Source: Eriocheir sinensis
Lineage: Eukaryota; Arthropoda; Malacostraca; Decapoda; Varunidae
NCBI RefSeq assembly: GCF_024679095.1
Contig: NW_026111272.1
Span: 516,133 to 580,132 of the forward strand
Length of the DNA: 64,000 nt
Direction: 5' to 3'
Position 1 is the stretch's first letter. Each line of letters begins with the position of its first letter. The notes beneath the pieces were generated by a model. That model saw only the letters and a list, made by a program, of their open reading frames with translations. It had not been told where the DNA came from and searched no databases. This document shows positions 9,124 through 20,228 of this stretch, piece by piece. The translations under genes and the position numbers were made by a program.

Positions 9124-10855
9124 TAGTTATGACATGAAGAAAGAAGAAGGGAAAGAGGAGGGGAGGAACAAAGAAAAGGAAAGAGAAAGTATAAGGGAAA
9201 GGAGAAGATGAAAGAAAGGGAAGGAGGGAAGAGAGCTAGGAGAGGAAAAGAAAGGAGAGACGGAAGAGGAGGGAAGACAGAAAAGGGAAGAGAGGAGAGG
9301 ATGAGAGGGAAGGAAGAAACAGCAAAAAGAAGGAAGAAAACAACACAGAGAGGGAACGATAGGAAGGGAAAGAAGACGAAGCAAGGAGAGAAGAAATGAA
9401 GGCAAAAAGGAGGCCAGGAATCACAGAAAACAACACAGGCTCCAGGGAAGGAAGGAAGGAAAAGAAAGGAATGAGCTGCCTCCCTTGATGTAGAAAAAAA
9501 AAGAAAATGATAAGAAGACAAGGAATGAAAGAAAGGGAAAGAAAATGAAGCAAGGAGGGAAGGAATGAAGGAACAAAAGGAAGTCAGGAATCACAGAAAA
9601 CAGCCCACACGTACTCCTTACCAGCATTCCCCAGGGCACGAGAGACAACAGGGCCACAGTACTGAAGACAAGGAAGGATAGAAGGAATATAATATGACGC
9701 AAGGAGAGAAGAAATGAAGGAAAAGGAAGCCAGGCATCGCAAAAGAACCCACCCTCCTTACCAGCATTCCCCAGGGAACGAGAGAGACAGGGGGACCCAC
9801 GATACCATATAATTGAAGACAAGGAAGGACAGGAAGGAAAAGAAAATGAAACAAGGAGAGATGAAATGAAGGCAAAAGGAGGCCAGGCCAGGAATCACAG
9901 AAAACAACACAGGCACCAGGGAAGGAAGGAAGGAAAAGAAAGTACTGAGCTGCCTCCCTTGATGTAGAAAAAAAAAGAAAATGACAGGAAGACAAGGAAT
10001 GAAAGAAAGGGAAAGAAAATGAAGCAAGGAAAGAAGGAATGAAAGAAAAAAGGAAGACAGGATCACAGAAAACAACCCACATGTACTCTTTACCAGCATT
10101 CCCCAAGGCACGAGAGACAGCCGGGCCACAGTACTGAAGACAAGGAACGATAGGAAGGAAAAGAAAACGAAGGAAGGAGGGAAGGAATGAAGGAAAAAGG
10201 AAACCAGGCATCGCAGAAAAGAACCCCCACTCTTTACCAGCATTCCCCAGGACATGAGAGACAGCCGGGCCACGGTACTGAAGACAAGGAACGATAGAAA
10301 GGAAAAGAAAACGAAGCAAGGAGAGAAGTATGAAGGCAAAAAGAAAGCCAGGCATCATAGAAAAGAACCCACACTCCTTACCAGTATTCCACAGGGCACG
10401 AGAGACAGCAGGGCCACGGTACTGAAGACAAGGAAGTATAGATAGGAAAGAAGACGAAGCAAGGAGAGATGAAATGAAGGCAAAAGGAGGCCAGGAATCA
10501 CAGAAAACAACACAGGCTCCAGGGAAGGAAGGAAGGAAAAGAAAGGACTGAGCTGCCTCCCCTAACGTAAAAAAAATTAAGAAAATGACAAGAAGACAAG
10601 GAATGAAGGAAGAGGAAAGAAAACGAAGCAAGGAGAGAAGAAATGAAGGCAAAAAGGAGGCCAGGAATCACAGAAAACAACACAGGCTCCAAGGAAGGAA
10701 GGAAGGAAAAGAAAGGACTGAGCTGCCTCTCTTGATGTAGAAAAAAATAAAGAAAATGACAAGAAGACAAGGAATGAAAGAAAGGAAAAGAAAACGAAGC
10801 AAGGAGAGAAGGAATGAAGGAAAAAAGGAAGCCAGAAATCACAGAAGACAAAATA
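9124..10855. repeat. Intronic complex minisatellite with copies of an exon-donor junction
   Basis: About ten irregular units of 130-200 bp, rich in AAGGAAGG, alternate two kinds of core. One (starting near 9,618, 9,760, 10,090, 10,229 and 10,377) contains CCTTACCAGCATTCC plus CACGAGAGACAG. The other (near 9,475, 9,945, 10,548 and 10,725) contains GAGCTGCCTCCCTTGATGTA followed by an A-run. Read on the minus strand the first core is GGAATGCTG|GTAAGG, the same as the 3' end and donor of the exon at 10,866-11,038. The second core resembles the family-A retrotransposon tail. The whole array lies in the intron between that exon and the exon at 8,974-9,050. Long minus-strand frames here are incidental. 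Confidence 0.85.
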
Positions 10856-10865
10856 CCCTCCTTAC

Positions 10866-11038
10866 CAGCATTCCACAGGGCACGTCAGTGAGGACGACCA
10901 CAGCATTGACGAGGTACATCACGAACAACATGCCACTGAACCAGAAGCTGCCCATGGACGAGAAGGAGATCCAGTCCGAGGTGCCGCCGCGAGGGTCTTC
11001 CGAGACCATGACAGAGACGAACACCAGCACTGCGATGA
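10866..11038 (-). CDS. MARVEL-type protein, exon with two transmembrane helices
   Basis: The minus-strand exon is bounded by a pyrimidine-rich acceptor (CATCCCCCACAAG) and a strong donor (ATGCTG|GTAAGG). It encodes VIAVLVFVSVMVSEDPRGG, then TSDWISFSSMGSFWFSGML and FVMYLVNAVVVLTDVPCGML: the end of helix 1, a loop, and helix 2. The motif W-x-F...G-x-F-W-x-x-G-M-L-x-x-x-Y-L is typical of arthropod CMTM/plasmolipin-like MARVEL proteins. It begins after the first base of a codon and ends in phase 0, matching the flanking exons. It stands out from the AT- and purine-rich surroundings by GC content and sense-codon continuity. An alternative acceptor lies 9 bases downstream (ATCGCAG). Confidence 0.65.
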
Positions 11039-11040
11039 CT

Positions 11041-11400
11041 TGTGGGGGATGGAGCGTTGATTGGGGGAACGTTGGGGTTGGGATGAGTGTGTGGGTGTGG
11101 GGATGGCTAGGGAAAGTATGTGGGGAGAAGGAAGGAGAGAGGGAAGGAAAAAAAGGTAAGGAAAGGAAAAAGAAGGGGAGGGGCTTAAAAGGAAGAGGGA
11201 TAGCTAGGAAAAGTATGGGGAAGGAGAGAAAATAAAGGAGAGGAAAGAAAGAAAAGGAGAGGAGGGAAGGAAGGAAGGCAGAAAAAAAGGAAGATAAGGA
11301 AAAGGAGTGAGAGGAAGGGAAGTCCGAATAAAAAAAACTAAAAAAAAACTGGGAAGGAAAGGAAAGGAGGGAAGGAAGGAAAAAAAGGAGTGAAAGGAAA
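11041..11400. repeat. G/purine-rich intronic sequence
   Basis: GGAAGGAAAG-type low complexity. No gene seen. Confidence 0.6.
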
Positions 11401-11615
11401 GGAAAGAGAAGGGGAGGAGCTTACCAAGAAGGGGGAGGGGCTTAATGAGAAGGGGGCGGGGCTAATACGCCAACTTAAGCTAAACACACTCACCAGATGC
11501 AATAGATTCAGCCTTTCTTATTATGTTTCTATGGGAAGGAGGGTCGAGGGACTTATAGGGAAGGGGGAGGAGCTTAAGGAGAAAGGGGCGGGGCTTATAG
11601 GGAAGGGGGAAGGGA
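11401..11615. repeat. GGGCGGGGCTTAAGGAGAAG minisatellite, block 1
   Basis: Tandem ~20-22-bp units of the type GGGCGGGGCTTA-(N)GAGAAGG. They are interrupted by an 'ATACGCCAACTTAAGCT' segment that reappears near 13,277. Confidence 0.85.
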
Positions 11616-11925
11616 ATACATAGGAATACATAGGAAGAACATACAGCAGAAGACCTATCGGTCTATGGCGAGGGTGTCTGTTTACTACCGCTACTATTAG
11701 TAATATACGTGTGGTAGAACAGGACAGAATAGATGAAGGCTCCTCCCCACCCACCTCTCCCTCCGGCAACGTGCCGGCAGGAAATAGTTAAAAGAGAACA
11801 CCATATACCTTTAAAGAAGAAAGGGACATGGAAATTTTACAGTAAAGAGAGAAATAAGAGAAAATTACTACCCTTAACTTACACTACTGGTAACCTAAGC
11901 TGTGGGGGAAAATTACTTCATTACA

Positions 11926-12535
11926 TAAGAACATAAGAACATAGAAACACAGGCAGACTGGAAGAGGCCGAGTGGCCTACACAGGGAAGCCCCAGAATCC
12001 CCCCTAATACTCACGATGGGTGAGGTGTAGTTTCAGGGGCACAGGTGGAGGCTTGATACTCATTTTACCGGCGGTATTATACACGCACCAGTACCCTGTC
12101 ACCTTACTGCACCCACACCTCACTCCACCTGTCATGCGGACATTAACTGTTGCTTTACTCTATTGTTAACTTACGCTACTTGCAATCTAGGTTGTGGGGG
12201 AGAATAATATGGATTTAGGTTGAGATCTTGCTGGAATCTGTCTGAAAACATGCGAAGAAGGGTCAGTATAAGCTTATATCCTTGAAGTACTTATCCAATG
12301 AAGACTTGAATCTATTGATACTCTGTGCGCTAACTACTGACGGTGGGAGTCTATTCCACTGATCGACGACTCTATTATTGAAAAAAACTTCTGCGCACCA
12401 ATGGTTTACATCGGTTTCCCTTTAACTTCATACCGTTGCTGCGTGTTTTTGTGTTGGTGTCTCTCTGAAATAGACTATCTGGGTTAATGTGGTCGAAGCC
12501 ATTAATGATTTTGAACACTTCAATTAATGGGCTTA
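11926..12535 (-). mobile_element. CR1-like 3'-end relic
   Basis: On the minus strand this reads FFNNRVVDQWNRLPPSVV, then SAQSINRFKSSLDKYFKD and stop, the conserved C-terminal end of CR1 reverse transcriptases, preceded by a decayed FKIINGF-like stretch with stops. The 3' UTR ends with two copies of TTCTTATG, the terminal repeat of CR1-A. It is strongly 5'-truncated. At the 5' side it abuts the GGGCGGGG minisatellite. Confidence 0.75.
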
Positions 12536-12880
12536 AGGAGAAGGGGCGGGGCTTTCTGAGAAGGGGGATGGACTTAAGAAGAGGGAAGAGCTTGTTGAGA
12601 AGGGGATGGGGCTTAAAGCGAAGGGGGAGGAACTTGCTGAGAAGGTGGAGAAGCTTAAGGAGAAGGGGGCGGGACTTCAGGATGAGTGAATGGGGCTTAA
12701 GGAAAAGGGGAAGGAACTTGTTGAGAAGGTGGAGGAGCTTCTTGAGAAGGGGGCGGGACTTAAGGAGGAGGGAATGGGGCTTAAGGAGAAGGGGAGGAGC
12801 TTGTTGAGAAGGGGGAGGAGCTTATGAAGGAGAAGGAACTTGTTGAGAAGGGGGCGGGGCTTAAGGAGAAAAAGGCACTA
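12530..12880. repeat. GGGCGGGGCTTAAGGAGAAG minisatellite, block 2
   Basis: About 15 units of ~21 bp. The 7-codon periodic Arg/Gly/Leu frame across it is a by-product of the 21-bp period. A third short block lies at 13,226-13,275. Confidence 0.85.
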
Positions 12881-13225
12881 AGAACAAAGGAGAAATAATG
12901 GAAAAAAGGAAAAGAAAAGAATGGAGAAGGAAAAAAAGAAGGAAGAATGAAGGAAAGGAGAAGGAAAGGAAATGACAATAAGGAGGAGGAGAAGGAGGAG
13001 GTAAAACTGAGTGAGAGAGGAGGAGAGGAGGAAGAAGCGAAAGGAAGGAAAGAAGGAAGAAGGGAAAGTAGAGGAAAGGAAGGGAAAATAAAGGAAAGGA
13101 AGCAATAGGGAAGGAAGGGAAGGAGAGGAAGAATGAAATAAAAAGACCAGAGAAAGAAAGAAGGAAAAAAAAAGAAAGGAAGAATGAAAGAGAGAGAAGA
13201 AGGAAATGGAAAGGAAAATAAGGAG
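12881..13225. repeat. Purine-rich tract
   Basis: GGAAAGGAAGAAAG-type low complexity between two minisatellite blocks. Confidence 0.75.
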
Positions 13226-13430
13226 GAGGGGCTTATAGGAAAAGGGGCGGAGCTTAAGCAGAAAGGGGTGGAGCCTATACGCCAACTTAAGCTGAATGCA
13301 CTCACTAGTTGGGCCAGCTTGAGTATTCCTTCATATGTTCTGAGGTATGAGTGGTTGAAGAAGATTTTCCGCTCACCACCGCCGGCTGTGTTCTCCGGCG
13401 GTGGTGCTGTGCTGTGCTGTGCTGTGCTGT

Positions 13431-13433
<3 letters not shown>

Positions 13434-13521
<88 letters not shown>
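13434..13521. repeat. (CT)n microsatellite
   Basis: About 44 uninterrupted CT units preceded by (TGTGC)n. Confidence 0.95.
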
Positions 13522-13523
<2 letters not shown>

Positions 13524-13775
13524 CTAATGAACATAAGCTCCTTCACAGTACAATCAGCAACTCCGTACAAATTACCTTGAGACAACTTCTTCTGGCCTGT
13601 AAGACTTCTGAGGCTGACTTTATACTTCATACGCAAGACGATTACATTTATAAGTTCAAGCAAGAAAGGCCGCACAGTTATCCCCTTCGAGTCATTCTCC
13701 GCCAATACTGTACAAGGAATAACTTAATTGTAAAGTTGACACAGGTATAGTTTATGCATACAAAGCGAAATAGTT

Positions 13776-13927
13776 CAAGCAAGAGGAGAGTACCGAGACA
13801 CCTCCCCTTCCGAGATTGACCACTTTTGGCAACTCTTCTGAACTTTTTTATATAGGGACAGTGATTAGCGGGCTCTTTTTTTATCATCATTATTTTTATT
13901 TTGCCCTTGAGCTGCTTCCTTTACTGT

Positions 13928-13930
<3 letters not shown>
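13776..13930 (+). mobile_element. Family-A non-LTR 3' end, solo
   Basis: The sequence matches the terminal coding and UTR part of the elements at 35,080-35,240: GACACCTCCC, GTGATTAGCGGGCT, a T-run, then GCCCTTGAGCTGC and CTTTACTGTA. It runs directly into (CA)n at 13,930-13,982. Confidence 0.7.
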
Positions 13931-13973
<43 letters not shown>

Positions 13974-13995
13974 ACACACACGCGCACACTGACAC

Positions 13996-14068
13996 CCAAC
14001 AGGACACGCAGAGAGCGGCAGGCGGGAAGGAACCAGGCGACATCGGGCAGGTTGCCTGTCACTCCACT
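13996..14068 (-). CDS. Candidate upstream MARVEL-gene exon
   Basis: The minus-strand segment between an acceptor-like CACCCCTTAG and the weak donor GTTGG|GTGTCA encodes GVTGNLPDVAWFLPACRS then LRVLL. It ends one base into a codon, and the 10,866-11,038 exon begins with the two bases needed (G+TC = Val). The junction reads SLRVLLVIAVLVFVSVM, a continuous first helix. Phase match and a plausible helix are the only support. The splice sites are not strong and the exon could be spurious. Confidence 0.4.
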
Positions 14069-14154
14069 AAGGGGTGACTAATCTGGCTGAAGCGAGGGCG
14101 AGCCCTGACAATGTGTTTATAATGTATGTCATTACGGCCTGACACATCACCTGC

Positions 14155-14197
<43 letters not shown>

Positions 14198-14810
14198 TCA
14201 GAATACTTACGAACAGATAGATAGATAAATATAAAAAAATACACACCCAAGTAGATAGTTATACACACCCACCCAATCACACACCCACACCTATACCCAC
14301 CCCCACCGGCACCCCTTACCATACGCAGCTGGAAGACCATAATATTTCACAAACACGAGTATAGGAATCTGATTTGAAAATGTTACCTTTTTTTTTTCTC
14401 TCTTTTCGTCGCTCTTCCAAAACATACAAAAAACAACAACAGTAAAAGGAAAGCAAAAGAAGGTGAGCAATGGGAGGCAGCCAGGCAGGTGATTAAAATA
14501 GAGCTGAATGAATAATTATTAGCCACCAACACTGAACTTTTATGGAGTCCTTTATTTTTTTATTTTAGTGATGGCGGTGGATGTTTTTGTTGCTGTGATG
14601 CGAGGCGATTATTTCCTGTTACGTTTTTACTGTTCTTTTGACGTAGTTCCTCCTCTTTCTATCATAATATTTTCGCATTGCCATTGTTGTTGTTGTTGTC
14701 TTCTTGTTATTGATTTTTGTGAGAACATAAAAATAAAAAAAATCATTTCTCTCGGGGCATGAAAATTAAATAAAAAGCAAAACAAGATTAGTAAAAGAAT
14801 GTAAAAAAAG
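14069..14810. other. Non-coding, unassigned
   Basis: Contains (CA)n at 14,160-14,194 and T-rich sequence. At 14,575-14,730 there is a diverged copy of the unit that precedes the 46-bp satellite (CGTTTTTACTG, CTTTCTATCATAATATTTTC, then a GTT-run). No gene seen. Confidence 0.6.
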
Positions 14811-15590
14811 TCTGGAAGGAATAAATGATGGGAGGAAATAAAGGAAATAAATGAGGAAGGGAAAAAATGAGAGGGAAAATAAGGGAAAAAAGTGAGAGAG
14901 GGAAAAAATGAGAGGGAAAATAGGGAAAAAAGTGAAGGAGGGAAAGATGAACGGTGAAAATAAAGGAAACAAAATGAGGGAGGGAAAAAATGAGAGGAAA
15001 AATAAGGGAAAAAAGTGAGGGAGGGAAAAATGAGAGGAGAAAATAAGGGAAAGAAAGTGAGGGAGGGAAAAAATGAGAGGGAAAATAAGGGAAAAAGGGA
15101 GGGAAAGAAGAGAGGGAAAATAAGAGAAAAAGGGAGGGAAAGAAAGAGAGAAAATAAGGGAAAAAGGGAGGGAAAGAAGAGAGGGAAAATAAGTTGAAAA
15201 AATGAGGAAGGGAATAATGAGAGGGAAATTAAGGAAAAAAAAGTGAGGGAGGGAAAAATGAGAGGAAAAAAATAAGGGAAAAAAATGAGGAGGGAAAATG
15301 AAAGGAAAAATAAGGGAAAAAGTGAGGGAGGGAAAATAAAAAGGAAAATAAGGGAAAAAAAGTGAGGGAGGGAAAATGAGAGGGAAAATAAGGGAAAAAA
15401 GTGAGGGAGGGAAAAATGAGAGGAGAAAATAAGGGAAAGAAAGTGAGGAAGGGAAAAAATGAGAGGGAAAATAAGGGGAAAAAAGTGAGGGAGGGAAAAA
15501 TGAGAGGGAAAATAAGGGAAAAAGGGAGGGAAAGAAGAGAGGGAAAATAAGGGAAAAAAGTGAGGGAGGGAAAATGAGAGAAAAAAATAA
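14811..15590. repeat. GAGGGAAAATAAGGGAAAAA minisatellite
   Basis: About 20 units of ~35-40 bp of the form GTGAGGGAGGGAAAAATGAG plus AGGAAAATAAGGGAAAAA. The long minus-strand Phe/Pro/Leu/Ser frame is an artefact of the repeat. Confidence 0.9.
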
Positions 15591-15594
15591 ATTA

Positions 15595-15857
15595 GCTTCG
15601 ATGCGACGCTATTATTTTCACTGTTACGTTTTTTTTTTTTTATCATTATTCTTATCGTCACATTTTCTCCTCTTTCTATCATTATATTTTCGTACCGTCA
15701 TTGTTGTTGCTGTTGTTTTTGTTTTTTTCTTTTTGTGAATTTTGTGTAGCTACGATGCGTTAATGTTATTTTCTCAGCTACGTTTTTGTTATTATTCTTA
15801 TTGTCGTAGCTGTTTCCCTTTCTATCATAATATTTTCGCTGCCGCTGTTGTTGTTTC
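15595..15857. repeat. Two diverged ~130-bp units flanking the satellite
   Basis: Two copies (about 15,596-15,720 and 15,740-15,857) share GATGCG, ACGTTTTTGTTATTATTCTTAT, TTTCTATCAT.ATATTTTCG and a GTTGTTG run. They also resemble 14,575-14,730. Their end grades into the first unit of the 46-bp satellite. Confidence 0.7.
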
Positions 15858-17125
15858 ATTGTTACGCTTCTTTCGGTAATCTTCGTGCTGTCATTGTTAT
15901 TTAATTGTCACGTTTGTCTCGGTAATCTTCACACCGTCATTGTTATTTAATTGTCACGCTTGTCTCGGTAATCTTCATACTGTCATTGTTATTTAATTGT
16001 CACGCTTGTCTCGGTAATCTTCACATCGTCATTGTTATTTAATTGTCACGCTTGTCTCGGTAATCTTCACACCGTCATTGTTATTTAATTGTCACGCTTG
16101 TCTCGGTAATCTTCATACTGTCATTGTTATTTAATTGCCACGTTTGTCCCGGTAATCTTCATACTGTCATTGTTATTTAATTGCCACGTTTGTCCCGGTA
16201 ATCTTCATACTGTCATTGTTATTTAATTGCCACGTTTGTCCCGGTAATCTTCATACTGTCATTGTTATTTAATTGCCACGCTTGTCCCGGTAATCTTCAC
16301 ACTGTCATTGTTATTTAATTGCCACGTTTGTCCCGGTAATCTTCATACTGTCATTGTTATTTAATTGCCACGTTTGTCTCGGTAATCTTCACACTTGTCA
16401 TTGTTATTTAATTGCCACGTTTGTCCCGGTAATCTTCATACTGTCATTGTTATTTAATTGCCACGTTTGTCTCGGTAATCTTCATACTGTCATTGTTATT
16501 TAATTGTCACGTTTGTCTCGGTAATCTTCATAATGTCATTGTTATTTAATTGTCACGTTTGTCCCGGTAATCTTCATACTGTCATTGTTATTTAATTGCC
16601 ACGTTTGTCCCGGTAATCTTCATACTGTCATTGTTATTTAATTGCCACGTTTGCCCCGGTAATCTTCATACTGTCATTGTTATTTAATTGTCACGTTTGT
16701 CTCGGTAATCTTCATACTGTCATTGTTATTTAATTGTCACGCTTGTCCCGGTAATCTTCATACTGTCATTGTTATTTAATTGTCACGTTTGTCCCGGTAA
16801 TCTTCATACTGTCATTGTTATTTAATTGCCACGTTTGCCCCGGTAATCTTCATACTGTCATTGTTATTTAATTGCCACGTTTGCCCCGGTAATCTTCATA
16901 CTGTCATTGTTATTTAATTGTCACGCTTGTCCCGGTAATCTTCATACTGTCATTGTTATTTAATTGTCACGCTTGTCTCGGTGATCTTCATACTGTCATT
17001 GTTATTTAATTGTCACGCTTGTCCCGGTAATCTTCATACTGTCATTGTTATTTAATTGTCACGCTTGTCTCGGTGATCTTCACACTTGTCATTGTTATTT
17101 AATTGCCACGCTTGTTTTAGTAATT
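15858..17125. repeat. 46-bp satellite, ~27 copies
   Basis: A very regular array. The unit contains TCATTGTTATTTAATTG, then YCACG(C/T)TTGTC(C/T)CGGTAA and TCTTCATACTG. Variants occur in blocks (TCACGC, CCACGT), which suggests spread by unequal exchange. No spacer-repeat structure of the CRISPR kind: the whole unit is repeated. Confidence 0.95.
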
Positions 17126-17145
17126 TTTGTTGTAACTCATCCCGT

Positions 17146-17303
<158 letters not shown>

Positions 17304-17483
17304 TGGATATAAAAATTTGCAAGTTTGGCTCGTTGGTTTGCTTCTGACACTCAACCTTTACTGAACGGTGTGTTAATGGCAGTGTTAATAATAATCACGA
17401 GCTCCTGCACTTCACTAACCAGTGCCGCGCAGTAAGCAGTAATTTTAATGATAATGATAATCTAAAATGCTAATAACAATATT

Positions 17484-17493
17484 GATAATAATG

Positions 17494-17539
<46 letters not shown>

Positions 17540-17628
17540 TAATAATAATAATAAAATATAAAAGATAATGTAAAAAGTACGAATAAGTTTTCATTAAATT
17601 TTGAACTTTTAGGAAGTCGGTCGGCCTA

Positions 17629-17721
<93 letters not shown>

Positions 17722-17722
17722 A

Positions 17723-17798
<76 letters not shown>

Positions 17799-17800
17799 GC
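17484..17800. repeat. (TAA)n and (TAC)n compound microsatellites
   Basis: (ATA)n at 17,484-17,552. A compound TAC/TAA/TAC array runs from 17,630 to 17,797 and abuts the CR1 5' end. Confidence 0.95.
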
Positions 17801-19763
17801 TTTAACCTATATCGTGTTTTAGTCCACGAGTCACCCCAAGTGGATGACTCGTGGACTAAAATACGAGATATGGTTAAAGAAGAAAATTTATCAGAAACTA
17901 AAGAATGGTGAAACACATCTCAGGGGCCGGTATGTCGAACTATCTAGATTAGTGAAGAAAAACACCAGGATAGCAAAAAGGAATTATGATATCAAAGTAG
18001 CAAATGAGGCGAAAAGTAATCCTAACGGCTTATTTTAGATGTATAGAAAAAAAACACGGGAGAAAATTGGACCGCTGAAAACAAACACAGGGGAGCTAGT
18101 ATAAAATCACGAAAATATGAGCATATTGTTGAACGACTACTTCCTTTCAGTATTCACGCAAGAGGATCGAACGACTATCCCGGAAAGGGTTCAGGTGTTC
18201 GAGGGCGGGGATGGCGATAAATTGAGGGATATAATCATTACCAGGCAAATAGTTCAGGATGAGATAGATAAGCTTAAGAAGGACAAGTCGCCAGGTCCTG
18301 ACGGGATATTTCCGAGGGTATTAAATGAATTAGGTGATGTAATCAGTGGCCCACTAACCGACATCTTTAAGATGTCGGTAAATACTGGCTATGTGCCCAG
18401 CTTGTGGAAAGTAGCTAATGTGACGCCGATTTTCAAAAAGGGGGACAGGTCAGTTGCTTCAAACTATCGCCCAATTAGCTTAACATCGGTTATAGGCAAG
18501 ATGCTGGAGTCCAAAATAGCCAGGAACATTCGGGAGCATCTAGAGAAACACAGCTTAATTCATGACTCGCAGCATGGGTTCACGAAAGGTAGGTCATGCC
18601 TCACCAATCTCTTGTCCTTCTACAGTAAAGTATTTGAGGCGGCAGACAGAGATGAAAACTATGATGTAATCTATCTTGATTTTAGTAAAGCGTTTAACAA
18701 AGTTCCTCACCAACGACTGTTGCTTAAATTACAGGCTCACGGTGTAGAGGATAAGGTTTTGAACTGGGTCAAGGCGTGGCTTAGCAATAGGAAGCAAAGA
18801 GTGCAAATCAATGGTAAAAGATCTGACTGGGGATGTGTTACGAGTGGGGTCTCACAAGGTTCGGTATTAGGTTCACTCTTGTTTATTATTTATATCAATG
18901 ATTTAGATACAGGAATTAGTAGTGATGTTAGTAAATTTGCAGATGATACCAAGATCGGTAGAGTAATTGAGTCGGATCAGGACGCTAGTATTCTCCAGGA
19001 TGAACTAAACAGATTGTATGACTGGGCGGATAAATGGCAGATGGAGTTCACTGTAGGGAAGTGCAGTATTCTGAGTGTAGGTAGGAACAACCCCTCTCAC
19101 AACTATTGCTTAAATGACACTCTCATAAGCAGGTCTGGGTGCGAGAGAGATTTAGGGGTCTTAGTGAGCTCTGATCTCCGCCCAAGGGCACAATGCATTC
19201 AAACTAGAAATCGAGCAAATAGGGTACTGGGATTTATTTCAAGGAGCGTAAGCAACAGAAGCGCCGAAGTCTTCCTCAAACCATATTTAGCATTAGTTAG
19301 ACCTCATCTTGACTATGCGGTTCAGTTCTGGTCACCTTACTATAGAATGGATATCAAAATGTTAGAATCAGTGTAGAGGAGGATGACTAAGATGATTCAG
19401 GGGTTGAGAAACTTGCCATACAAGGAAAGACTCAAACAGTTAAACTTGCATTCTCTAGAAAGGCGAAGGGTGCGTGGAGACATGATCGAGGTTTATAAAT
19501 GGATGAAGGGCTTTAATAAGGGAGACATTCATAAGGTTTTGTTGGTAAGAGAACCGGGTAGGACACAAAGTAATGGGTTTGAGTGGAATAGGCTTGCAGT
19601 CATGTGGTGAGTGCCAATACAATTGTCACATTCAAAAATAGACTAGATAAATTCATGGACAGCGATACTAGGTGGGGTTAGATACACGGGAGCTTAGGGT
19701 CAAAGGAACTGCCTTGTATAGGCCCACCGGCCTCTTGCAGATTCCAACGTTCTTATGTTCTTA
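17801..19763 (+). mobile_element. CR1-A retrotransposon, 5'-truncated with fold-back 5' end
   Basis: CR1-type RT: FKKGDRSVASNYRPISL, DVIYLDFSKAF, SGVSQGSVLGSLLFIIYIND, VSKFADDTKIG and [15 protein letters not shown]. The 3' UTR ends GTTCTTATGTTCTTATGTA and runs into (TAC)n. The first 33 bases (17,801-17,833) are an inverted copy of 17,845-17,878. The nuclease domain is absent. Confidence 0.9.
18117..19376 (+). pseudogene. CR1-A reverse transcriptase, main open part
   Basis: 419 codons of the RT. RT copies the element RNA at the chromosomal target site. Palm motifs are present, including FADD at the catalytic site. Motif A reads LDFSKAFNKV, where the sister copy at 39.7-42.1 kb has AFDKV. Stops precede it (TTTTAG at ~18,036). 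It ends in TAG (19,374-19,376) where the sister copy encodes Gln (ESVQRRMTKM); the frame then continues to ~19,610 with LKQLNLHSLERRRVRGDM. The last ~20 codons are displaced by a deletion in the GFEWNRL region. It is not translatable as one protein. Confidence 0.85.

Positions 19764-20228
<465 letters not shown>

Noticed and set aside
9618..10652. 344-codon minus-strand frame with hydrophobic repeats
   Set aside because: Repeat-derived. Only the short exon-end-like pieces within it are meaningful.
12487..12807. Arg/Gly-rich repeat protein
   Set aside because: The 7-residue period equals the 21-bp DNA period of the GGGCGGGG minisatellite.
14627..15682. 351-codon minus-strand frame
   Set aside because: It is the translation of the GAGGGAAAATAAGGG minisatellite. 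No start, splice or domain evidence.
15858..17125. CRISPR-like regular array
   Set aside because: The entire 46-bp unit is repeated with no unique spacers, and the context is eukaryotic. It is a satellite.
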